In this document: one piece after another, positions 9,456 to 18,342 of the stretch
Numbering within the stretch: position 1 is the stretch's first letter
How the letters are laid out: every line of letters begins with the position of its first letter
Assembly (NCBI RefSeq): GCF_016786355.1
Contig: NZ_JADWYX010000024.1
Span: forward strand, 35,816-99,815
DNA: 64,000 nt
Source: Frankia sp. AgB1.9
GTDB lineage: Bacteria; Actinomycetota; Actinomycetes; Frankiales; Frankiaceae
Reading direction: 5' to 3'
The notes under the pieces: generated by a model
Told to the model about the DNA's origin: nothing
Databases searched by the model: none
The model's input: only the letters and a program-made list of their open reading frames with translations
Made by a program: the position numbers and the translations under genes

Positions 9456-10469
9456 ATGGCCGACTCGGTCAGCGTCGTCGATGTCGCCCGGCGCGCCGGG
9501 GTGTCCGTCGGGACCGTCTCGAACGTCCTCAACCGCCCGGACCGGGTCTCCCCGGCGACCCGCGACCGCGTGCTCGCCGCCATCGAGGAGCTCGGGTTCG
9601 TCCGCAACGAGGCGGCCCGCCAGCTGCGGGCCGGCCGGAGCCGGACGATCGGGCTGATCGTGCTGGACGTACGCAACCCCTTCTTCACGGACCTCGCCGC
9701 CGGCGTCGAGGCCGCCGCGGCGGGCGAGGGCCTGTCCGTGATCCTCTGCGACTCCGGCGACGACCCACGCCGCGAGGAACGCTACCTGAGCCTGCTCCAG
9801 GAGCAGCGCGCCTACGGGATCATGATCACGCCGGTCTCGGAGGACCGCGGCCGCATCGAGGAGATCCGCCAGCACGGCACGCCCGTCGTGCTCGTCGACC
9901 GCGCCTCCCACGGCGGCCAGTGCTCGGTCTCCGTCAACGACCTGGTCGGCGGGGAGCTGGCCGCCGCGCACCTGCTGGGGCTTGGGCACCGCCGGATCGC
10001 CTTCATCGGCGGCCCGCTCACCATCCGGCAGGTGGCCGACCGGCTCGCCGGGGCGCGCCTCGCGGTGACGAAGGCGGGCCTGGTCGGCGAGACACTGACG
10101 CTGGTCGAGACCGCCGCGCTCAACGTCGACGCCGGCCGGCAGGCGGGCGCGCGGGTCGCGGAGCTCCCGGCGGGCGCCCGGCCGACCGCGGTGTTCTGCG
10201 CCAACGACCTGATCGCCCTGGGCGTGCTGCAGGAGATGACCCGCCGGCGCCTCAAGGTCCCCGAGGATCTCGCCATCGTCGGCTACGACAACATCGACTT
10301 CGCCGCGGCCGCCGCCGTCCCGCTGACCTCGGTGGCGCAGCCGCGGGCCCAGCTGGGCCAGACCGCGGCCGAGCTGCTCATCGACGAGGTGTCGGCGCAC
10401 CGCACCCACCGCCACCGCCAGGTCGTCTTCGAACCGGACCTGGTCGTACGAGAATCCACCCAGCCCTGA
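9456..10469 (+). CDS. LacI-family transcriptional regulator of the rhamnose locus
   Basis: The 337-residue protein has an N-terminal LacI helix-turn-helix and hinge (SVVDVARRAGVSVGTVSNVL, residues 5-24, then RRL-like QLRAGRSRTIG near 50-60). A type I periplasmic-binding-like effector domain follows (LIVLDVRNPFFTDLAAGVE to VFCANDLIALGVLQEM and VGYDNIDFA). It is transcribed away from the rha operon and toward lutABC. The palindrome at 9225-9238 is its probable target. Rhamnose or rhamnulose as inducer is inference from context. The start is ATG at 9456 with GAGGGAGG about 6 bp upstream. Confidence 0.9.
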   Translation: MADSVSVVDVARRAGVSVGTVSNVLNRPDRVSPATRDRVLAAIEELGFVRNEAARQLRAGRSRTIGLIVLDVRNPFFTDLAAGVEAAAAGEGLSVILCDSGDDPRREERYLSLLQEQRAYGIMITPVSEDRGRIEEIRQHGTPVVLVDRASHGGQCSVSVNDLVGGELAAAHLLGLGHRRIAFIGGPLTIRQVADRLAGARLAVTKAGLVGETLTLVETAALNVDAGRQAGARVAELPAGARPTAVFCANDLIALGVLQEMTRRRLKVPEDLAIVGYDNIDFAAAAAVPLTSVAQPRAQLGQTAAELLIDEVSAHRTHRHRQVVFEPDLVVRESTQP

Positions 10470-10511
10470 CCCGGCCGGGCGCCGGATCCCTGAACCGGCC
10501 GGGCGCCGAAT
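10464..10511. repeat. 24-bp tandem duplication across the lacI-type stop codon
   Basis: Two 24-bp units, 10464-10487 and 10488-10511, differ at two positions. The first contains the stop TGA at 10467-10469 and the second repeats it. Confidence 0.85.
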
Positions 10512-10536
10512 CGTTGTCGCTGACGCGGGAGGGCCC

Positions 10537-11322
10537 GTGAAGATAGCGCTGTTCGTGAGCTGCCTGGTCGACGGGCTGTATCCCCAGGTCGGCCAGGCCA
10601 CCGTGCGGCTGCTGCGCCGCCTGGGCCATGACGTCGAGGTGCCGTCGTCGCAGACCTGCTGCGGGCAGATGCACGTCAACACCGGCTACCCCCGCGAGGC
10701 GCTGCCGCTGGTGCGCAACCATGTCGACACCTTCGCCGGGTACGACGCGGTCGTGGTGCCGAGTGGTTCGTGCACCGGCGCGATCCGCCACCAGCACGCC
10801 GACGTCGCCCGCCAGTTCGGCGACGAGGCGCTCGCCGAGCGGGCCGAGCGGGTCGCGGAACATACGTACGAGCTGTCGGAGCTGCTGGTCGACGTGCTCG
10901 GGGTGACCGACGTCGGCGCGTCGTTCCCGCACCGGGTCACCTACCACCCGACGTGCCACTCGTTGCGCCTGCTCGGCGTCGGCGACCGGCCGCTGCGGCT
11001 GCTGCGGGCGGTGCGCGGCCTCGACCTGGTCGAGCTGCCGGCGGCCGAGCAGTGCTGCGGCTTCGGCGGGACGTTCGCGCTGAAGAACCCGGACGTCTCG
11101 ACGGCGATGCTCGCCGACAAGATGGCCGGCATCCTGACGACCCGGGCGGAGGTCGCCACGGCCGGCGACGCGTCCTGCCTGATGCACATCGGCGGCGGCC
11201 TGTCCCGGCTGCGCAGCGGCGTCCGGACCCTGCACCTCGCGGAGATCCTCGCCTCGACCGAGCAGGACGCGCCGGCCACGACGGCGGGCACAGCGGCGGC
11301 CACGACGGGAGCCCGGTCATGA
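10537..11322 (+). CDS. lutA: L-lactate utilization Fe-S protein LutA
   Basis: A 261-residue (Fe-S)-binding protein with two CCG domains: SQTCCGQMHVNTG near residue 38 and EQCCGFGGTFALKNPDVS near residue 168. This is the heterodisulfide-reductase-like arrangement of LutA/LldE. Family role: electron-transfer subunit of the LutABC L-lactate oxidase complex, which converts lactate to pyruvate. The last codons are alanine/threonine-rich. Its stop overlaps the lutB start (ATGA). Position behind the regulator and beside the rha operon fits oxidation of the lactate made from rhamnose. Confidence 0.9.
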   Translation: MKIALFVSCLVDGLYPQVGQATVRLLRRLGHDVEVPSSQTCCGQMHVNTGYPREALPLVRNHVDTFAGYDAVVVPSGSCTGAIRHQHADVARQFGDEALAERAERVAEHTYELSELLVDVLGVTDVGASFPHRVTYHPTCHSLRLLGVGDRPLRLLRAVRGLDLVELPAAEQCCGFGGTFALKNPDVSTAMLADKMAGILTTRAEVATAGDASCLMHIGGGLSRLRSGVRTLHLAEILASTEQDAPATTAGTAAATTGARS

Positions 11323-12788
11323 CGTTTCTCGGGCTGCCGACCGCGCCGGCCGGCGTCGGGCACCTCACGGGCACCCAGACCTTTCCGGCGGCGGCGCGGA
11401 CGGCGGTCGCGGACACCCAGCTGCGGCGCAACCTCGGCAACGCCACCTCGACGATCCGGGCCAAACGGGCGTCGGTGGTCGCCGAGCTGCCCGACTGGGC
11501 CGAGCTGCGCGCCGCCGGTGCCGCGATCAAGGACGACGTGCTCGCCCACCTGGACCGCTATCTGCTGCAGCTGGAGGAGCGGGTCACCGCGGCCGGCGGG
11601 CAGGTGCACTGGGCCCGCGACGCCGTCGAGGCGAACCGCATCGTCACCGAGCTGGTCGTGGCCACCGGCGTCGACGAGGTCGTCAAGGTCAAGTCGATGG
11701 CGACGCAGGAAATCGGCCTGAACGAGGCGCTGGCCGCGGCCGGGATCGCCGCGATCGAGACCGACCTCGCCGAGCTGATCGTCCAGCTCAGCGACGACCG
11801 GCCCAGCCACATCCTGGTGCCGGCGATCCACCGCAACCGGGCCGAGATCCGCGAGATCTTCCTGCGCGACATGCCGGGCGTCGACCGGGCGCTGACCGAC
11901 GACCCGGCGGCGCTGGCGGCGGCGGCCCGCGCGCACCTGCGGCACAAGCTGCTCACGGCGAGCGTCGCAGTCAGCGGCGCGAACTTCGCCGTCGCCGAGA
12001 CCGGAACCCTCGCGGTCGTCGAGTCCGAGGGCAACGGCCGGATGTGCCTGACCGTCCCGCGCACGCTCATCACCGTCATGGGCATCGAGAAGGTCGTCCC
12101 GACCTGGCGTGACCTGGAGGTCTTCCTCCAGCTGCTGCCCCGCTCCTCGACCGGCGAGCGGATGAACCCGTACACGTCGATGTGGACCGGGGCGACCGAG
12201 GGGCAGCAGTTCCACCTCGTGCTGCTCGACAACGGCCGGACGGCCACGCTGGCCGACCCGCGGGGCCGGGCGGCGCTGCGCTGCATCCGCTGCTCGGCGT
12301 GCCTGAACGTCTGCCCGGTCTACGAGCGGGCCGGCGGCCACGCCTACGGGTCGGTGTACCCGGGGCCGATCGGCGCTGTGCTGTCGCCGCAGCTCACCGG
12401 CCTGGGCGGTGGCGGCGAGTCCGGCGGGATCAACGCGAGCCTGCCCTACGCGTCGACGTTGTGCGGCGCCTGCCTCGACGCGTGCCCGGTCGCGATCGAC
12501 ATCCCGTCGATGCTGGTCCACCTGCGGGCCCGGGCCGTCGACGCCAAGCGGGAGGCCCACCGGCTCCCGTCGGCGGAACGCGCGGCGATGACCGCCGCCG
12601 CTTGGATGATGAGCGACCCGGCTCGCTGGACCCGGGCGCTGCGCGCCGGCCGCCTCGGCCGCCTGCTGCGCGGCCGCCGCGCGCTGCCGCCACCGCTGTC
12701 GGCCTGGGCCGGCGCCCGCGACGTCCCCCAGCCCCCAGCGGAGACGTTCCGGGACTGGTGGGCCCGCGAGGGGAACACGACCCCATGA
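11319..12788 (+). CDS. lutB: L-lactate utilization iron-sulfur protein LutB
   Basis: The 489-residue protein has an N-terminal LutB/LUD domain (ATSTIRAKRASVVAELPDW, then VVKVKSMATQEIGLNEAL). Two ferredoxin-type 4Fe-4S motifs follow: CIRCSACLNVCP at about 322-333 and CGACLDACP at about 382-390. This is the canonical LutB/LldF layout. I start it at ATG 11319, overlapping the lutA stop. The frame is open far upstream, but that part only shadows lutA. Confidence 0.92.
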   Translation: MTFLGLPTAPAGVGHLTGTQTFPAAARTAVADTQLRRNLGNATSTIRAKRASVVAELPDWAELRAAGAAIKDDVLAHLDRYLLQLEERVTAAGGQVHWARDAVEANRIVTELVVATGVDEVVKVKSMATQEIGLNEALAAAGIAAIETDLAELIVQLSDDRPSHILVPAIHRNRAEIREIFLRDMPGVDRALTDDPAALAAAARAHLRHKLLTASVAVSGANFAVAETGTLAVVESEGNGRMCLTVPRTLITVMGIEKVVPTWRDLEVFLQLLPRSSTGERMNPYTSMWTGATEGQQFHLVLLDNGRTATLADPRGRAALRCIRCSACLNVCPVYERAGGHAYGSVYPGPIGAVLSPQLTGLGGGGESGGINASLPYASTLCGACLDACPVAIDIPSMLVHLRARAVDAKREAHRLPSAERAAMTAAAWMMSDPARWTRALRAGRLGRLLRGRRALPPPLSAWAGARDVPQPPAETFRDWWAREGNTTP

Positions 12789-12867
12789 GCGCGGGGGCCC
12801 GCCCGAGCGGCTCTCGGGTGGCCGCGACGGCGGCCGTCAAAAGAAGTCGAAACGAACGGGAGAACCC

Positions 12868-13506
12868 GTGACGTCTGCCCGAGACGAGGTGCTGGCTCGC
12901 ATCCGGTCGGCGCTGTCCGACGACACCCCGGCCGAGCCGATCCCGCGCGGCTACCGGCCGGGCCGGGCCGACTCGACCGGCGACCTCGACCTGTTCGCGC
13001 GGCGGGTGGTCGACTACCACGCGACGGTGACCTTCGTGGCGCCCGACGAGCTGCCCGAGGGGATCGCCGCGCGGCTCGACGAGAACCGCGTCGGCCGGCT
13101 GGCCGTGCCGGACGGCCTCCCGGCCGGCTGGACCGCCGAGCTGCGCGCGACGGTTCTCACCGACACGCCGCCGCTGTCCGTCACCGACCTCGATGCCGCC
13201 GACGGCACCCTGACGACCTGTGCGGTCGCGGTCGCCGAGACCGGCACCATCGTCCTGGACGCCGGGGCAGGGCAGGGCCGGCGCGCGTTGACGCTGATCC
13301 CGGACTACCACCTCGTCGTGGTGCGGGCCGACCAGATCGTCGCGACGGTCCCGGACGCCGTGGCGCTGCTCGCCGTGGCCGGGCCGGCCCGGCCGCTCAC
13401 CTGGATCAGCGGTCCCAGCGCCACCAGCGACATCGAGCTGAACCGAGTCGAGGGAGTGCACGGCCCGCGAACGCTCGACGTGCTGGTCGTCCGCGCCGTC
13501 GCGTAG
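12868..13506 (+). CDS. lutC: L-lactate utilization protein LutC
   Basis: A 212-residue LUD-domain protein (LutC/YkgG family), the third part of the lactate oxidase. Diagnostic segments are VAETGTIVLDAGAGQGRRAL, LIPDYHLVVV and the C-terminal ISGPSATSDIELNRVEGVHG. The start is GTG 12868-12870 with ACGGGAG about 6 bp upstream. A 79-bp gap follows lutB, larger than the lutA-lutB overlap, but same-strand order supports one operon. Confidence 0.92.
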   Translation: MTSARDEVLARIRSALSDDTPAEPIPRGYRPGRADSTGDLDLFARRVVDYHATVTFVAPDELPEGIAARLDENRVGRLAVPDGLPAGWTAELRATVLTDTPPLSVTDLDAADGTLTTCAVAVAETGTIVLDAGAGQGRRALTLIPDYHLVVVRADQIVATVPDAVALLAVAGPARPLTWISGPSATSDIELNRVEGVHGPRTLDVLVVRAVA

Positions 13507-13522
13507 CTCAGGCGCGCGACAG

Positions 13523-13598
13523 GATCTCTGTTTTGGCCCCCGCGTGGCTGTAACCGCGGCGTTTTTGTGACCATCTGAGGGCCGAAACGGCGATCAAG
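13523..13598 (-). repeat. Dispersed palindromic element, copy 2
   Basis: The arms CTGTTTTGGCCCC and GAGGGCCGAAACGGCGATCAAG mark another copy. Judged by its loop it is in reverse orientation. It begins 16 bp after the lutC stop, between lutC and the convergent small gene at 14136. Confidence 0.85.
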
Positions 13599-14135
13599 CC
13601 AGCGGTCGGACCTCGCCGGACCCGGCGCTAGCCGGCGGTAGGTGTGCGGGCGGTCAGGCCGGGCTGCGGGCGGTCAGGCCGGGCGCTGGGGTGACCGCGC
13701 GGGTGTCGCGCCGCGGCGACGGGTCGTGGGCCGACGGCAGGCGACCGGCGGCAGGCGGTCGCGGCGGCCGGACGGCCGCGCACGACGCGATCGCTTCCTA
13801 GGCGCGGCGGGGCCGTGGGCGACGGCGAACGGGGGCTGGCCGGGCCGGGCTGTCCGCGGCGGGCCGGCGGAAGCTGGTGGGCTCGGTCTCCGCGGCCGCG
13901 GCGTCGCTGCCCTCGGGGTCAGGGGGCCCGAAGTCGGGCGCCTGGAAGAGGTCGACCGACGGACGCGGCGCCTCCCGCCTGGGCGAGGAGCGCGCCGGTT
14001 CCGACGCGGAGAACAGGGGGTTAGGCGATGTGGCGATGAGAGGTCTCGCTTCTGGGGTGGGATGTCGCCTGGATCGACGGCGCGGCACACCGGCGGCGGA
14101 GCCAGGCTCCGCCGCGGATCCGGCGCTCGGTGCCG
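13599..14135. other. GC-rich intergenic stretch, no gene supported
   Basis: This 540-bp stretch is open in several frames only because of its GC content; the products are arginine/proline-rich without family features. It contains a perfect 20-bp tandem duplication at 13645-13684 (unit TGCGGGCGGTCAGGCCGGGC). I see no RNA gene or promoter I can defend. Confidence 0.6.
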
Positions 14136-14357
14136 TCAGAGATGCGACATCTTGCTGAACGGGCTCGGGATGCGTTCCTGCTGCGACCCGAAATCGACCA
14201 GTACGGCGATGTCCTGCTCGACCCCGATGACCTGGCCGAGACCGTACGTGTCGTGGATGACGCGGTCACCGATGGCGAAGCGATCGCACGGCGGAATGAC
14301 CGGATCCTTGAAGGGACTGGTGGGCAGACGGCGCTTGGGTACCGCTGACTTGGTCAT
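14136..14357 (-). CDS. Small conserved actinobacterial Tudor/KOW-like protein
   Basis: A 73-residue protein starting MTKSAVPKRRLPTSPFKDPV. Its core (CDRFAIGDRVIHDTYGLGQV, then IAVLVDFGS and RIPSPFSKM) is a small beta-barrel like the C-terminal Tudor/CarD-like domain of UvrD/PcrA helicases. I recognise it as a widespread short actinobacterial family of unknown function, from memory of the pattern. The domain suggests binding to nucleic acid or RNA polymerase. It is convergent with lutC. Confidence 0.75.
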   Translation of the reverse strand: MTKSAVPKRRLPTSPFKDPVIPPCDRFAIGDRVIHDTYGLGQVIGVEQDIAVLVDFGSQQERIPSPFSKMSHL

Positions 14358-14451
14358 TGGCTCCAGTATGCGCCTACCGGGGGTGACGCCGCGCCGGTAG
14401 GCGCCGAAGAGCCGCCGATCCGAGGCCCTCAGCGGAGGTTCCGCGTCTTAG

Positions 14452-14461
14452 TAAGCGCTCA
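14452..14461. promoter_or_regulatory. Possible TetR-type operator TAAGCGCTCA
   Basis: A near-palindrome (TAAGCGCT-CA against TGAGCGCTTA) lies 67 bp upstream of the SDR initiation site at 14528. The AGCGCT core is common in actinobacterial TetR sites. No TetR gene is adjacent, so this is weak. Confidence 0.3.
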
Positions 14462-14537
14462 CTTGCCAGCTCGTGGTTCGCGGGCTACCGTCGCCCAGGT
14501 CCGGCCGAGTCGGGTGCGAGGAGCGCGATGAGCGAGC

Positions 14538-14577
14538 GTCGAGGCAGGGTCGAGGCAGGGTCGAGGCAGGGTCGAGG
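14538..14577 (+). repeat. 11-bp tandem repeat at the SDR start, frame-setting
   Basis: Three perfect units of GTCGAGGCAGG (14538-14548, 14549-14559, 14560-14570) are followed by a partial fourth (GTCGAGG). The array lies ten bases after an ATG at 14528 that has GAGGAG just upstream. With three units the ATG is out of frame with the SDR body. With one or four units it is in frame. Confidence 0.9.
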
Positions 14578-14624
14578 GCAAGGTCGCGATCGTCACCGGT
14601 GCCGGTTCGACGCCAGGGCCCGGG

Positions 14625-15389
14625 ATGGCCACCGGTCGGGCCTGCGCCATCGTCCTGGCCCGCGAGGGCGCCCGGGTCCTGCTGGCCGACGTCGACGGCG
14701 CGCGGGCCGAGGAGACCCGGGAGATCATCGAGGGCGAGGGCGGCCAGGCCGTCGTCTTCGCCGGCGACATGACGAAGGCCGCGGACTGCGCGGCCATGGT
14801 CGCCGCCGCCGTCGACGCCTTCGGGACGCTGGACATCCTGGTGAACAACATCGGCGTCTCGATCGCCGGCAACGTCGTCGACACCGACGAGGCCGACTGG
14901 GACCGGGTGCTCGACCTCAGCCTGAAGACGATGTTCCTCGCCAGCAAGAACGCCGTACCGGTGATGGCGGCCAAGGGCGCCGGGGCGATCGTGAACATCG
15001 GGTCGATCGCGGGATCGCGGGGCGGGAACTACGTCGGCTACGCGGCGGCCAAGGGCGGGGTGAACGCGCTCACCGTCGACATGGCCTTCTCGCACGGACG
15101 CCAGGGGATTCGGGTCAACGCCGTCGCCCCCGGCCATATCACCACTCCCCTGCTGTTCTCCGTCCTCGGCGTCACCCCGGAGGCCGACTACCGCCAGCGG
15201 CTCGCCGCCGCGGCCAACCTGCTGGGCACCGCCGGTGACGGCTGGGACGTCGGGTGGGCCGCCACCTTCCTGGCCAGCGACGAGGCCCGCTGGATAACCG
15301 GCGCGGTCCTCCCGGTCGACGGCGGGGTGATGGCCGTGACGCCGCTGATGATGGCGGCCGGCCTGCGGGCCGAGCAGCCGCCCGCCTGA
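14625..15389 (+). CDS. SDR-family oxidoreductase with N-terminus shifted out of frame
   Basis: The body is a classical SDR: DILVNNIGVSIAG, an IVNIGSIAGS serine region, a YAAAK active-site motif and a C-terminal LPVDGGV. The coordinates give the only in-frame start present (ATG 14625), but this codon lies after the cofactor loop. Upstream in the same frame the DNA still encodes VEGKVAIVTGAGSTPGPG, the first strand and TGxxxGxG-like motif, with no ATG, GTG, TTG or CTG before a stop at 14529-14531. The natural start, ATG 14528 with GAGGAG, is in another frame because of the 11-bp repeat. With two units fewer the product would begin MSERRGRVEGKVAIVTGAG. The gene is therefore phase-variable, decaying, or affected by a sequencing or assembly error in the repeat. 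Confidence 0.8.
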   Translation: MATGRACAIVLAREGARVLLADVDGARAEETREIIEGEGGQAVVFAGDMTKAADCAAMVAAAVDAFGTLDILVNNIGVSIAGNVVDTDEADWDRVLDLSLKTMFLASKNAVPVMAAKGAGAIVNIGSIAGSRGGNYVGYAAAKGGVNALTVDMAFSHGRQGIRVNAVAPGHITTPLLFSVLGVTPEADYRQRLAAAANLLGTAGDGWDVGWAATFLASDEARWITGAVLPVDGGVMAVTPLMMAAGLRAEQPPA

Positions 15390-15439
15390 ACCTTTCTCGC
15401 CGCCCGCGCCCACCCGTTCAGCCGAAAGCGAGCACGCCC

Positions 15440-17392
15440 ATGAGCACCGGACCGGAATCGCCCGACGCGGAGTTACTGGCGGCCACCGACGAGCAGATCG
15501 ACGACGCCGTCCAGTACGCCGATCCGATGGCGCTGCGCGGCCTGCTTTACCAGCTCACCGGCGACGAGTCCGTCGCGACCACGAAGGTCGAACCGGTCCC
15601 GGGCTATGTCGGGGGAAACCTCTCGTTCGGGCTGACCGACCCCGCGGACATCGCGTTCCTCCGAGCCCGGGCCGCGCGTTTCCTGAAGGAACGCCGGGAC
15701 AGCGGCGCGCAGCCGATCGGACCCGGGCCGGCGGAACGGCTGCCGCGCAGCCTGGCCCTCGCGGGAGGTATGGCCGAACTGCCCGCCGCCGACGTCGAGC
15801 TGTGGGTGGAGGAACTGTCGCTCGACCCCTGGGCGCGCGGCCTGACGTGGGAGCGGCCGCCGGAGCCCGACCGGCTCGGCGAGTTCTCGGTCGTCATCAT
15901 CGGCGGCGGGATGGGCGGCCTGAACGTGGCTGCCCAGCTCAAGCACGCCGGCCTCGCGTTCACGCTGCTGGAGAAGAACTCCGGCGTGGGCGGAACGTGG
16001 TACGAGAACCGCTATCCCGGCGCACGGGTCGACTCGCCGAGCCGCGCCTACACCCACATTCTCGGCGTCGAGTTCGACACGCCGTCGCCGTGGTGCTCCC
16101 AGGCCGAGAACGAGAAGTACTTCAACTGGTTCACCGATCGGTTCGGCCTGCGTGAGCACATCGAGTTCGACACCGAGGTCACGACGGCGACCTGGGACGA
16201 GAGCGGCGCGGTCTGGGAGGTCGTGGCGGACGGCCCCGGTGGGCGCCGGGTGCTGCGCGCCGACGTGGTCGTCAGCGCCGTCGGCCTGCTGTCGCGCCCG
16301 AGCCTGCCTCGGATCACCGGGATGGACACCTTCGCGGGCCGGTCCTTCCACACCGCGCGCTGGCCCCAGGACTTCGACCCGGACGGCCAGCGGGTCGCCG
16401 TGATCGGCACCGGGTGCTCCGGAGTCCAGATGGTCCCGGAGCTCGCGAACCTCGCCGGGCACGTGACCGTCTTCCAGCGGACCCCGCAGTGGCTGTTCGA
16501 GCACGACGGCTACCGGTCGCCGTTTCCGGACCAGGTCCACTGGCTGGACCGGAACTTTCCCTACCATCCGCACTTCATGCGGTTTCGGACCAACTGGCTG
16601 CTCGGCCCCTACCTGTCCGGGCCGCTGCGGGAGATCGACCCGGACTTCGTCGACCCGTTCGCGCGCAGCGCCGTCAACAAGCAGATCCGCGACGAGCGCG
16701 TCGCGTTCATCGGCAGGAAGCTGGCGAGCCGGCCGGAGCTGGTCGAGAAGATGATCCCGCCGCACCCGCCGTTCTCGACCCGGCCCGTCCAGGTCGACTC
16801 GCGGTACAACATGTACGACGCGATCATGCGCGACGACGTCACCCTGGTGACCGACGGAATCGACCGGATAACGCCGGCCGGGGTCCGCACCGTGGACGGC
16901 GCCGACCATGAGGTCGACGCGATCGTCTACGCGACGGGGTTCAAGGCGAACGAGTGCCTGTGGCCCATGGAGGTGCTCGGCCGAGACGGACGGTCCGTCC
17001 ACGACCTGTGGGCCAAGGACGGCCCGCGTGCCTACCTCGGCGCGATGCTGCCCGGCTTCCCCAACTTCTTCCTCATCTACGGGCCGAACATGAACCCGTA
17101 CGGCGGCCTCGGGGTCGTCAACCACCAGGAGATGGTCACCCGTTTCCTGCTGGACTGCGTCAAGGAGGTGCTGCTCACCGGGAAACGGTCCGTCGAGGTC
17201 ACCGAGGCGGCGTACTGGGACTACAACGACCAGCTCGACGAGCGCGAGAAGTACAAGATCTACAAGGACGAACGGGCGAACAGCTACTACCGCAACGAGC
17301 ACGGACGATCAGTGACGAACTGCCCGTTCCCCGGCAACGAGATGTGGCACCGCCTGCGCCACCCGAACTTCGACGAGGTCCTCGTCCGCTGA
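15440..17392 (+). CDS. Flavin-binding monooxygenase (Baeyer-Villiger type)
   Basis: The 650-residue protein has an FAD loop GGGMGG at about 155-160, an NADPH loop GTGCSG at about 323-328, and between them the class B fingerprint FAGRSFHTARW (FxGxxxHxxxW, about 298-308). This combination marks type I Baeyer-Villiger monooxygenases, which oxidise ketones to esters or lactones. An N-terminal extension of about 145 residues precedes the FAD domain, as in the larger BVMO subfamily. The start is ATG 15440. It follows the SDR by 50 bp; an alcohol-dehydrogenase plus BVMO pair would convert an alcohol to an ester. The substrate is unknown. Confidence 0.88.
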   Translation: MSTGPESPDAELLAATDEQIDDAVQYADPMALRGLLYQLTGDESVATTKVEPVPGYVGGNLSFGLTDPADIAFLRARAARFLKERRDSGAQPIGPGPAERLPRSLALAGGMAELPAADVELWVEELSLDPWARGLTWERPPEPDRLGEFSVVIIGGGMGGLNVAAQLKHAGLAFTLLEKNSGVGGTWYENRYPGARVDSPSRAYTHILGVEFDTPSPWCSQAENEKYFNWFTDRFGLREHIEFDTEVTTATWDESGAVWEVVADGPGGRRVLRADVVVSAVGLLSRPSLPRITGMDTFAGRSFHTARWPQDFDPDGQRVAVIGTGCSGVQMVPELANLAGHVTVFQRTPQWLFEHDGYRSPFPDQVHWLDRNFPYHPHFMRFRTNWLLGPYLSGPLREIDPDFVDPFARSAVNKQIRDERVAFIGRKLASRPELVEKMIPPHPPFSTRPVQVDSRYNMYDAIMRDDVTLVTDGIDRITPAGVRTVDGADHEVDAIVYATGFKANECLWPMEVLGRDGRSVHDLWAKDGPRAYLGAMLPGFPNFFLIYGPNMNPYGGLGVVNHQEMVTRFLLDCVKEVLLTGKRSVEVTEAAYWDYNDQLDEREKYKIYKDERANSYYRNEHGRSVTNCPFPGNEMWHRLRHPNFDEVLVR

Positions 17393-17513
17393 CGGCCGGC
17401 CGCACCCCCGACCGGCCGACGAGCGACCCGTTTTCCCAGAACGGGCGCGGGCGCCGAACGCCTGGGCGATACTGAAGATCGTCACAGTTCGCCACTTTTC
17501 TTCCGGGGGCTGG

Positions 17514-18326
17514 GTGAGCGGGTCGACAGGCCGGTCAGGCTCGACGTATCGGGCACCCCTGACCGGTCTGGAGTCGGCCCGAGCCGGTCCCACCCCGGCG
17601 AGCGGAACCGGCCGGCCACCGCGGCGGCGGCGCAACGACCCCGCCCAGTACGACGACCTCGCCGACCAGTGGTGGCCCACCCACGGCCAGTTCGCGGCCC
17701 TGCACTGGCTGGCCGAGGCCCGGGCGCGGCTCATCCCGCCGCCCCCGCGTGCGGGCGCCCCGCTGCTCGACCTGGCCTGCGGCGCCGGTCTGCTCGCGCC
17801 GGTGCTGACCGGGGAGCTCGCGGGCTGGCGGCACGTAGGCGTCGATCTCTCGTCGGCAGCGCTGCGCCAGGCCCGCGAGCACGGCGTCACGACGGTCCGG
17901 GCGGACGTCACCCAGCTGCCCTTCCGGGACGGGCAGTTCTCCTGTGTCGTGGCCGGCGAGCTTTTCGAGCATCTGGAGGACCTCGACGCGGCCTGCGCGG
18001 CGATCGCGCGGGTCCTCACGCCGGGCGGGACCGTCGTGATCGACACGCTCGCGGACACGCTGTTCTGCCGGATCGCCCTGGTTCGCATCGCCGAGCGGCT
18101 GCCGGGCGGTCCGCCGCCGCGCCTGCACGACCCCCGGCTGCTGGTCTCGCCCGACCGGCTGGGCGCGGCGCTGAAGCGGTCCGGCATCGACCTGCGCGTC
18201 ATCGGCGGGCTTCGCCCCTCCTTTCGTGACTACCCCCGTTGGTTGGCGCGTCGCGCCGACTCGGTCCGGATGGTCCCCATCCGTTCGACCGCGGGCGTCT
18301 ACCAGGCCGTCGGAACCCGGTCGTGA
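17514..18326 (+). CDS. SAM-dependent methyltransferase, UbiG-like
   Basis: A 270-residue class I methyltransferase. The SAM loop is LLDLACGAGLLAPVL near residue 84. Ahead of it lies YDDLADQWWPTHGQFAALHW, reminiscent of the N-terminus of the UbiG O-methyltransferase. The first 40 residues are a basic, low-complexity extension after the GTG start at 17514, and a later start is possible. It is followed 16 bp later by an acyl-CoA dehydrogenase-like gene and then a type III PKS, so methylation of a phenolic or pyrone polyketide is the likely role (inference). Confidence 0.82.
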   Translation: MSGSTGRSGSTYRAPLTGLESARAGPTPASGTGRPPRRRRNDPAQYDDLADQWWPTHGQFAALHWLAEARARLIPPPPRAGAPLLDLACGAGLLAPVLTGELAGWRHVGVDLSSAALRQAREHGVTTVRADVTQLPFRDGQFSCVVAGELFEHLEDLDAACAAIARVLTPGGTVVIDTLADTLFCRIALVRIAERLPGGPPPRLHDPRLLVSPDRLGAALKRSGIDLRVIGGLRPSFRDYPRWLARRADSVRMVPIRSTAGVYQAVGTRS

Positions 18327-18342
18327 CGAGAGGACGACGGCG

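Noticed and set aside
13642..14400. Possible proteins in the GC-rich gap after lutC
   Set aside because: Frames on both strands are low-complexity, Arg/Pro/Gly-rich and without conserved motifs; the real small gene at 14136-14357 lies antisense to one of them.
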